The notes under the pieces are model-generated. The model saw only the letters and a list, made by a program, of their open reading frames with translations, had not been told where the DNA came from and did not search any database. The translations under genes were made by a program, and so were the position numbers. Of a stretch of 64,000 nt of DNA, positions 30,520 to 39,156 are shown piece after piece; position 1 is the stretch's first letter; every line of letters begins with the position of its first letter. The stretch comes from Diprion similis. Taxonomy: Eukaryota > Arthropoda > Insecta > Hymenoptera > Diprionidae. The DNA lies in NCBI RefSeq assembly GCF_021155765.1, contig NC_060110.1, positions 248,001-312,000 on the forward strand. The letters run 5' to 3'.

Positions 30520-32900
30520 TTGTCAATTCCAGGTCGTGGAGTGCCACAAGCTTTTCGAAAGTGGCAGAGTACTTATCCATGGCTCGATCTGAATTCAAAC
30601 AGTAGAGCCATTTGGAAGCTCTGTACTGAGGCAACGCAAAAGAAATTGCCATTAGCGAAGAATAGTCAAACTGTAATTGGTCAAAGTACTTGGGTAGAAA
30701 ACGGTTTTGACACGTGGAAAAACGCCGTTCTACGGTTCATGAAGCACGAAACAAGTGAATTGCATCGTGAAACTTTAACTGGAATAGCCAATTTGAGTAA
30801 GCCAACGGTTGTGAGTTCTTTGTCACACGGAAAGCAAAAAGAGATGGCTGATGCACGAATAGCTCTTGAAAAGATGTTTAACACTGTCAACGTCTTAGCC
30901 AGACAAGAGTTGGCATTGCGAGGAAGGGATAACGATGAAAATTCTAATCTCATCCAACTATTGAAAATGAGAGCCGAAGATGTTCCGCAGCTTGAAGCGT
31001 GGTTGAAACGGACGAGTTATAAATGGCTGCACCATGATTCTGTCAACGAAATCTTAGAGATAATGGCTGGAGATTTAATTCAGAAACTCGTGAGGAAAAT
31101 AAAATCGGTTGCCTATTTCGCGCTCATAGCAGATGAGACAGCTGACGTTACTAGAGTGGAGCAGGTATCCATTTCCATCAGGATTGTCTTGGATGATTTA
31201 TCAATTGAAGAGATCTTCATGGGCTCCTATGCAACGAGTAATACGAGAGCAGAGACACTATTTAAAATTATGAAGAACGTTTTACTTCGCTTCAACTTAA
31301 ATATTGCCACTCTACGAGGCCAATGCTACGACGGTGCGCCCAACGTCAGTGGAGGTTTGACTGGGCTACAGGCTCGAATCCGCAAAGAAAAACCTCGGGC
31401 ACTTTACGTGCATTGTTCGGCGCATACAACGAACCTTGTTGCTCAAGATGCCATGGAAGCCGTTAAATCGGCTAGAAATTTCATCGGAGTAATCAAGGAG
31501 TTAATCAATTTTATTCGGGATTCTCCTAAGAGAGTGGCAGAGTTCAAACTTCTCCAAACAGAAGACTCACCTACATTGTCGCAATTTTGTCCTACGAGGT
31601 ATGAGTGATTCAAATATTATCAAAATGCGGTTGCGAATGCGATGTTTTATCTATTGTACATTCAGCAGAGTAGTCAATGCGATTTTTTTCATAATCTGCT
31701 TTCTGCTTTAGGTGGTGCATGCGGATCAAATCTTTAAAAAGTATGAGGCCTAACTTTGGAGCCGTTCTATCATTTTTGGAGCAATCAAAAGATGATCTGA
31801 GAATAGACAGTGCTGCATCAACGAAAGCTTCAGGATTTCTAAAGCACCTTGAAAGTTTTGATTTCTTCTTCCATCCGACCCTCATCATCAGCGTATTGGA
31901 AAGAATAGAAATTCTTAACACTGAGCTGCAGAAGAGTGACCTCTGTTACAACAACTCACACAAAAAGGTGAAGGCAGTCGTTGAGTCTCTTCTTTCAACA
32001 CGGCAATTCGGATTTGAGACTGTGTGGGCCGATGCGATTACTGGCGCAAAAGAGCTCGATTTGGATAACCCGGAACTCCCTCGACTCCGAAATCGTCCGA
32101 GAAAACTTCGAACGGAAAGCGAGCCTGAAATTCATTTTTCCACGGCAAAAGAGTATTTCGAGAATATTTTCAATAATATCGTTGATCAGGTACTCGATTC
32201 GCTAAATACCAGATTTCAGTCGGAAACTATGACTCTCCTTAATAAGTTGGAGGATTTCGTTGTTGGGAGAGAATATGAATGTGCGACGGTAGTTTCTTTT
32301 TACAGAGACGACTTCGAGGTTGACAAATTATTGTTGCACAGAAACATGTTTCTCGATATATTAAAACAGAAAAAATTGAAATATCTACCCTACACGACGT
32401 CGTATCATTCTTAAAAGCAAACTTGAGTATTGCAGAGCTTTTGTCCGAATTTTGTAGGTTGATCAAACTGTTGTTGACAATTCTGGCATCGTCGTGTACG
32501 GCAGAAAGATCATTTTCTGTCCACTAAGCAGAAAGTGGCAACTTTCTGCCGCCTGCGCAAAACGAAGTTACCACTTTCCGGCTCTGTCGGGCAGAAAAAT
32601 GGTGTACTAACCTTGGGCAGTAAAAAAGAAAGCCTCAGATCGCATGTTTGTTAGCCTCGGCTTCGCCTCGGCCAACAATTACATGTGATCTGAGACTTTT
32701 CTTATTTTACTGCCCTAGGTATGTAATATACTATTTCCTCTCTTCTCCGTCTAAAAACATACCTAAGATCGGGGATGTTGTAATTGCGTCTGAATAACTT
32801 GGCGACACTCTACGTCCATGCGGACTTAGCCGCTGAATACGATCGGAAAAAACTCATAGACGAATTTATAAAGCGAAACAAGGTGCGTCGTACTGCATTT
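30520..32900 (+). pseudogene. hAT transposase of the DUF4371 type, broken
   Basis: The first frame (30520-31608, 362 residues) has the N-terminal TWVENGFDTWKNA segment and the DUF4371 core: FALIADETADVTRVEQ near 31118-31165 (first catalytic aspartate region), RGQCYDGAPNVSGG near 31318-31360 and VHCSAHTTNLVAQDA near 31408-31450. TGA at 31606-31608 ends it. The second frame (31719-32414) continues the helical insertion domain. The C-terminal dimerisation motif (TAERSFS, near 32500) is cut by an insert of about 205 bp and resumes near 32733 with LRRLKTYLRS and NNLATLYVHADL. Multiple lesions mean no functional product. Confidence 0.88.
32520..32727. mobile_element. Small hairpin MITE-like insert inside the hAT transposase
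   Basis: The insert separates TAERSFS from LRRLKTYL of the hAT C-terminal domain. It contains a long hairpin: TTGGGCAGTAAAAAAGAAAG at 32613 pairs with CTTTTCTTATTTTACTGCCC near 32693, and the centre repeats CCTCGGCTTCGCCTCGG. The left half has a second small palindrome (AGAAAGTGGCAACTTTCT near 32531). A clear TSD was not found; edges are approximate. Confidence 0.6.
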
Positions 32901-33051
32901 GCGTTGTCTGAATAAAGTCGTTGAAAAAATGAAAAATATGTATTGTGAGTTGTGGCCCCCCCCCCCCCCCCCCCACCCCCCTTCTGCCGCCCATCACTAT
33001 ATTGTAACTCCATACCCAAAAATTTTGCAAGTCACCGGCCTTGTCTTCGAC

Positions 33052-34873
33052 TACAAGGATATTGAAACCGCGACTGAGGGCATCTACATATTTCATTTGG
33101 TTGCCTGGTTTGTGAACAATTTTAAAGTCATAACTTTGTAGCTCTAAACTCCATCGGGCAATTCGAGAGTTAATATCGCGTTTGTCCAAGGTCTGTATGA
33201 CTCCAGCGCAATCTGATATTATAGTAAACAGTATCCCTTGTAAATATATTCTAAATCAGCGAAGGGCATAGATAATAGCAAGTGTTTCCAGCTCAAAACT
33301 ATGATATCGTGATTCGGTTTCCGTTGTTCGTTTGCTAAAATAGAAGACCGGATGCATTTTTTGATCCAGCTGTTTCTGTAATAAAACCGCGCCAAAGCCG
33401 AGTGCGCTAGCGTCACAGTGTAATTCCGTTGTTGCACAAGGATTGTAAATAGCTAATATTGGTGCCTCAGTGAGTTTACTTTTCAATGACTCGAATGCTT
33501 CTCTTTCTTTTTTACCGAAGGTAAACGTCATATCAATCTTAATTAGATCGGATAACGGTTTCGCTATTATAGAAAACCCTGCTATGTACCTCCGAAACCA
33601 TGATGCTAGACCGAGGAAGCCTTGTAGTTCGCGAACGAACTTAGGCATAGGAAAGTTAGCTGCAGCCGTTATACCGTTTTGAGTAGGGCTAACTCCCTGT
33701 TTAGTTATAAGATACCCCAAGTGTTCGATTTTTGTACGGAGGAAAGAACATTTGTCCAATCGTAATTCAAGTTTACTTACGACCACGCTTCTTAAAAGTG
33801 TTAAACACGCTTCTTAGAACACTGAGATGTTCTTCGATTGTAACGATTGCGATTAGTATATCATCCATATACACAACTACATTTCCTGTTCTAATAAAAG
33901 GCGTCAATACCTGATTAATAAATCGTTGAAAGCATTGCGGACCTATCTTTAAGCCAAACGGCATCCTCAGGTATTTAAACTGTCCCATTGGTGTAATAAA
34001 TGAGGTATATTTTATGGAATTCGGAGCAATGAAAACATGATAAAACCCATCTTCAAGGTCTAGCCCACTAAAACATTCCTTGTTTCTTAATTGATCAAGT
34101 TGATCGTCTATCAACGGAAGAGGGTAATTATCACGAATCATTATTTTGTTCAATGCTCTGTAATCCACGCACATGCGGATATCTCCATTTTTCCTTCGAG
34201 TCAGTACAATTGGTGAAGCGTATTCTGATGTACTCTCCCTTATTATGTTTCCTTGTAATAATCGATCTAAAATAATGTGAACCTTTTCTTTGTCAGTATA
34301 AGCAAGCCTACGTGGAGCGAAAGGAATCTGCTGTTCATTTCTTAATATTATACGCGCTTCTCCTTGTATTTTTGGAGCCGTTGGTCGTTCGGGTTGGTCA
34401 TAATGTTCTTTAAATATTTTCTCAAATTCGTTATAATACTGTACAGGAATATCTGGGTTAATGATAATCTCTTTAGATTTAATCTCTTTATCTATTTCGA
34501 CATGCATAAGGTCTATTACCGCTGAATCGTAATTTGGATTTTTTGTAAGTACATAGCCAAATTTTCGGAGTGTATCTCTACCTAACAACGCCGGAGTAGT
34601 CATAGTAGTGTCTGAAACTACACCGAGAACAACTTCTTCACACTCTCCTTCTAACGTGACTGTAGCTGACACAGCTCCTTTTACATGTAATGCTGACTTA
34701 TTTATGCCATTATATTTTTGCCATTCTTGACCTGGATTACGCATCGCTTTACTACTTACGAACTGTTCCTGTATAAGACTAATAGGACACCCTGTATCGA
34801 TTCGGGAAATTATGGAAAAAGGTGGAATTTCTTTTATTTGAAAGCTGGTGATCTTCTGAAACTCATCTCGCAC
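33052..34873 (-). pseudogene. pol: gypsy-3 protease, reverse transcriptase and RNase H
   Basis: Read on minus. Protease has SRIDTGCPISLI near 34800 (the D-T-G site) and PALLGRDTL near 34580. RT has NGDIRMCVDYRALNK near 34170, FSGLDLEDGFYHVF near 34060 (motif A) and VVVYMDDILIAI near 33860 (YMDD). Near 33780 the frame changes (33773-33786 overlap). The thumb and RNase H follow: LHCDASALGFGAVL near 33400, ESRYHSFELETLAI near 33300. The RNase H end is in 33189-33052 (RIARWSLELQSY, YVDALSRG). A stop lies near 33245 and the hAT insertion follows. Active-site residues of RT look intact. Confidence 0.88.
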
Positions 34874-35059
34874 ATCAGCCTGCAGGTCTACGATGCTGAT
34901 CTCTTCTTCTCCGTCATCTTCAGGTTCCTCAGTATAATCTTCGTGATCCTTCAGGGACTGAGTATCATCTTCTGGTCCTTGTTCTGGTATTTGACAGACG
35001 CAACTGACTTGTCGGTCGATTCGTGTGCTCGTACTGCTAGGTGCAGCAGTCCGGTTGTG

Positions 35060-35375
35060 ACGTTTGGGCTACTTACAGTCTTTGGCGTAATGCCCGTTCA
35101 CATTACAGTTACAACACTTAATAACGCCTCTAGTAATAGTCTTAAGGCTACTATTTGTTTCCTTATTTTTGGTGAATGCACTTTGTTGAGTTATTGACTC
35201 CACTTTGGATTTAAACTGATTGTCTTCTTTCGGTTGCAAATAATTACGATTTCAATGGGCCACTTTGGATGTACTCAATTGAATGTTCTTAAAAGCCTGT
35301 AATATACTCTTAACAGAGAGAAAAGATTGCATGCAAGCCTGATTTTTTAGATTTTCAGACGGGATTCCGTCGATA
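35060..35375 (-). pseudogene. gag: gypsy-3 Gag C-terminus with zinc knuckle
   Basis: A CCHC-like knuckle, CCNCNVNGHYAKDC, is encoded at about 35072-35115 on the minus strand. Upstream (35375-35260) the frame encodes IDGIPSENLKNQACM, which directly continues the Gag piece at 39138-38979 once the LTR element at 35380-38974 is removed. A frame change lies between the two parts. Confidence 0.75.
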
Positions 35376-35379
35376 ATAT

Positions 35380-36014
35380 TGTTACAAAGGGTAAAATCAC
35401 CCGTTTTACCCCCCCCCCCCCCCCCCCCCCTTTCTAATGATCTAGTAGTCGGCATGTGACGCAAGAAAACTAAGTCTTCTTATGTCATCAAATGAATAGG
35501 GTTGCTGCGTCAACCGCTATTATTGTAAAAACAGTCCTGTTTCAGACTCAAAATGAGAAACACATATTGCCATTAAAGCATTTTTCCTCCAAATATTTCA
35601 CATAGCGCCTTTTATTGATTCCGTTAACTAAGCTCACGTACCCACATTTTATTTGAAACGCGAGTCCGTTTCACTGTGAGCTTAGTTAACGGAATCAATA
35701 AAAGGCGCTATGTAAAATATTTGGAGGAAAAATGCTTTAATGGCAATATGTGTTTCTCATTTTGAGTCTGAAACAGGACTGTTTTTACAATAATAGCGGT
35801 TGACGCAGCAACCCTATTCATTTGATGACATAAGAAGGCTTAGTTTTCTTGCGTCACATGCCGACTACTAGATCATTAGAAAGGGGGGTAAAACGGGTGA
35901 TTTTACCCTTTGTAACACTACTCCCCCAGTGAAACGGAAACGGACGGATATTTTATTGATTCCGTTAACTAAGCTCACGTACCCACATTTTATTTGAAAC
36001 GCGAGTCCGTTTCA
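35380..36014 (+). repeat. 5' LTR complex: LTR, inverted purine-tract-plus-LTR copy, partial LTR
   Basis: 35380-35673 is a full LTR (294 bp; 16 longer than the 3' LTR because of a 22-base C run at 35409-35430). 35677-35917 is the reverse complement of the LTR from its start to AAGCTCA, and 35918-35929 is the reverse complement of the purine tract (CTACTCCCCCAG). 35951-36014 is the last 64 bp of the LTR in direct orientation, followed by TGGTGTCAGAATCGG at 36016, a likely primer site. This order fits a strand-switch or self-integration product of reverse transcription. Confidence 0.85.
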
Positions 36015-36076
36015 CTGGTGTCAGAATCGGGATTTAGAGCTTTTCTTTCGCGAATCAATTCTGTGTGCGATTTAAA

Positions 36077-37457
36077 ATGAGTGCCAGCCGTCAAACACGC
36101 TCCAGACGCCAAGAAACCTGCGGAGATCGTCCTTCTCAGGACGAGACGCTTCAGGCACCCACACCAACCTTGGCGCCTTCTTCGGCTCCTGTAGAAACAG
36201 CGCCGACCTCAGTCATACCGCTTGACTTCTTGAAGGTCCTGCAACATCAACAAGATGTAGCGGAGCGTCAACAACAACAGCTTTTCCAGTTATTACAGGC
36301 ACAAGAACAACAACGTTGTCAAGAACAGCGAGAACTGCGTGAACAACGTTGTCAAGAACAGCGAGAGCTGCGTGAGCAACGCGATCGAGAACAGCGAGAG
36401 CTGCGTGAGCAACGCGATCAAGAAACGACAGAGAGACCGGAGGATCCGAAGGAAGCCCGAGGACTCCACGACCCTCTCCTGTTCCCTCTCCTGTCGTTCT
36501 GGCTGCTCCAAGGTCTGTTAACTTTCCTAAAGATGCTGAAACATCTCCTGTCGTTAGATCAAACGTGCATCAAAGTAATTTAGATCAGTCTTTCCTGAGC
36601 TACCAAGGGCGTGACCCAGAGGTTCATTTAAATGACGCTAGAGAAATTTCTCAAATACCTCAAACAAGGCTGCAGCGCCCGTAAAACCTCCTATTTTTGA
36701 CGGGCAGATTTCGTGGTCAGACTTTGAAAGTTAATTTTTAGCTGCCGCTTTCCATAATAATTGGAACTCTGTAACCAAAGCGACTAATCTCGCAGTGAGT
36801 CTGCGTGGTCCCGCAGTTTCTGTCTTATCAACTGTGTCTCCTTCTGAGACATTCAATTACGGAAAATTGAGCTCTGCTCTGAGACTGAGATTTGGTACAG
36901 AACATTTAAAGAAATTACACTTGACTCAGTTACAAAACAGACGACAGAAACGCAACGAGGATTTGGCCACTCTTGGTCAAGACATTGACCGGTTAGCTAG
37001 AGCAGCCATTCCAGATGGCGGACATTTAACTGATTTTATAGCCGTAAAAGCGTTCATTAAAGCAATCAGTGATCCCGAGATTAGAATTGCTGTAAGTACA
37101 GCCGGGGTCACTACACTTCGGGAAGCCATTGTTAAGGCCCTCGAAATCGAGGTAGTTCGACGGCAACATTTACCAGTTGCTAGAGTTTGCCAGGTAGAAG
37201 TTGGAAAAGACGCCCCTGGAGAGCGTCCGCAAAACAGCTCAGGACAGACCAGGCCAAACGCCCGAAAGAATAATGGCTGTAATAGAAATTTTCAAAAAAA
37301 AATACTCGTGGTTCTCCTCAGAACCAGGGCGGAAGACCCGAATACGCCAAAGAGAGTGAAGACAATAGGTCCACTCTCACTTGCTTATTTTGTAAACGAA
37401 AAGGCCATGATGCCAATCATTGTTTCGCGCTAAAACGTAGAGCAGATGCTCCGTCCG
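36077..37457 (+). pseudogene. gag: Gag of the Gag-only LTR element
   Basis: Start is the ATG at 36077 (MSASRQTRSRRQ). The first frame (to 36583) has a proline-rich part and a coiled-coil region made of an 11-residue repeat (CQEQRELREQR, about 3.5 copies at 36310-36425, a 33-bp DNA repeat). After a frame change the capsid-like part is at 36795-37300 (YGKLSSALRLRFG, LHLTQLQNRRQ, FIAVKAFIKAISD, TTLREAIVKALEIE). A CCHC zinc knuckle, CLFCKRKGHDANHC, is at about 37381-37425 in yet another frame. Order and motifs are typical of Ty3/gypsy Gag. No pol follows. Confidence 0.85.
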
Positions 37458-37459
37458 AA

Positions 37460-38683
37460 AACTTAAACTCAGATACATGTAATTGGCGTAGTAAAAATGC
37501 TTTATACTCTGAAAACAATAATTGGAGAAACCATGATTCTCGAGACAGAGATAAGCCTGAGCAGGAATAGAGCTGCAGATGGGAATTTTCCTAATCAATA
37601 ATCTTTAATTTTATTCTAATTTTTGTTGACAGCTACTTCTAATTTAACTTCAACTAACTCATTCATAAGATTATTGAACTTTGTTTAGGATTAGAGATTC
37701 CACAGAAACTCTTCTGTCAAACGAGAATATTTCTAACCTCGTATTCTCATGTATCACATGTCAAAAAGAGACGTTAACAGTCAACTCCTTTTTGTTCCAT
37801 TTCTTCTTCCCTAAAGGTTAATTTTACAAAAGCTGATTTTCGCTCAGTTTTGTTTGCTTCTAGAAGATTCTTTTTTTGAATCGAGTTTTGTGTTGGACCG
37901 GCTCTGATTTCTTTATAGTCTGAATGGAGCCAAGATTATTATTTTTCATGGTCGATAAGCGATTATTTGATTTTCGCGTTTTTCTAACCCATGTGTCAGT
38001 TTTTGTCAGCACATTTTCAGGTTCCCTGACACAACATCTTTCCTGTGATTCCTTTCTTCATTCCCAAGGACGACTGGTGATGGACGAGCCGGGTTTTTCT
38101 TCTCCAGATTCAGATAAGATCGTTTCTTTTCTTTTAATAGAAATAAACGTTTAGTGATTTAATAACGATCTTTATTAATGAATCTTTCTTTGACTAAATT
38201 CTTTGAACGAATTTGGAATGTACGATCACCATTGCTCACGTATGTCCTCCCGATCTAGGGTGTGCTGTTTTCGGAGAAATCCCAGAACCGGCCCACCACC
38301 TTTCCTCCTCCTTTTCTCAGTAGTGAAATCATAACTCCAGGATCCCTTTTGGACTTCCGCTCGAGTCCTTCTTGATTTTCCAGATCCTGTGACACCCTTG
38401 GATTCTTTCATGAAGAGGGTTTCATAACACTTATACACTTTACACCAACTTTTTATAACACATATTACAGAATATTGTGAAAATCTTGATTTTTGGGACT
38501 TTTGTTCGGCTATCTGTTCAAGGCTTTCTATGGTTCACCTTGAGACTGTGGGCAAATGCCAGATAGTTAAAAAGGGAGTCTTTAAATCTTTAGAGCCATA
38601 GCTCCGACTCACCTTCGAGCAACGTCTGCTAGATCAGGATCACTATTGTTTCAATTTGCACGAGCCGGGACGACTCTTTTCCT
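37460..38683. other. Non-coding interior of the Gag-only element
   Basis: About 1.2 kb where pol would be expected. It is AT-rich and shows no protease, RT or integrase motif in any frame that I can read. A short ORF at 37924-38154 has no recognisable domain. Confidence 0.6.
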
Positions 38684-38696
38684 CAGGGGGGAGTAG

Positions 38697-38974
38697 TGTT
38701 ACAAAGGGTAAAATCACCCGTTTTACCCCCCTTTCTAATGATCTAGTAGTCGGCATGTGACGCAAGAAAACTAAGCCTTCTTATGTCATCAAATGAATAG
38801 GGTTGCTGCGTCAACCGCTATTATTGTAAAAACAGTCCTGTTTCAGACTTAAAACGAGAAACACATATTGCCATTAAAGCATTTTTCCTCCAAATATTTT
38901 ACACAGCGCCTTTTATTGATTCCGTTAACTAAGCTTACGTACCCACAATTTATTTGAAACGCGAGTCCGTTTCA
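38697..38974 (+). repeat. 3' LTR of the Gag-only element
   Basis: 278 bp, TGTTACAAAGG...CCGTTTCA, preceded by a purine tract. It differs from the first 5' copy at a handful of sites by eye, apart from the C-run length. Confidence 0.9.
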
Positions 38975-38978
38975 ATAT

Positions 38979-39138
38979 AATCAATGATCTCCTCACTCGC
39001 TACCGGCACTTGATTTCCGAGAATTATTTTGCTGTGACAATAATCACTAAAAATTTCTCCCCGTTGCCACTCTCTGGCTTCGAATTTCTTAAGTAATTCC
39101 ATCCTCGCTGGTCGTTGACCAAACATGTCCTCCATCTG
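38979..39138 (-). pseudogene. gag: gypsy-3 Gag, middle piece
   Basis: The minus-strand frame encodes MEDMFGQRPARMELL, FEAREWQRGEIFSDYC and PVASEEIIDYI, a capsid-like segment. It continues to the left into 35375 (IDGIPSEN) and to the right into 41905 (KAEHLAMNMAELL) when the nested elements are taken out. Confidence 0.8.
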
Positions 39139-39156
39139 TAGGGTAAGTCCGGGGGA

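Larger units (their letters stand above)
29634..33043 (+). mobile_element. hAT transposon, DUF4371/ZMYM-like, TSD TCTTCGAC
   Basis: Ends are CAGCGCCGGCGACTT at 29634 and, inverted, CAAGGCCGGTGACTT ending at 33043. The 8-bp duplication TCTTCGAC is perfect (29626-29633 and 33044-33051). Size is 3410 bp. Next to each end is a GGGTATGGAGTT-like motif (29640-29720, 33006-33020). Transposase on the + strand is broken and a small MITE-like insert sits in its C-terminal domain. A C run lies at 32956-32974. Confidence 0.93.
35380..38974 (+). mobile_element. Gag-only LTR element with rearranged 5' LTR, TSD ATAT
   Basis: Outer ends are TGTTACAAAGG (35380) and CGAGTCCGTTTCA (38974), flanked by ATAT at 35376-35379 and 38975-38978. 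The interior codes only for a broken Gag; I see no protease, RT or integrase, and about 1.2 kb after Gag is non-coding. It ends with a purine tract AGGGGGGAGTAG (about 38684-38696) and a 278-bp 3' LTR. The 5' LTR is replaced by a complex of direct and inverted LTR sequence. The element needs enzymes from an autonomous relative. Confidence 0.88.
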
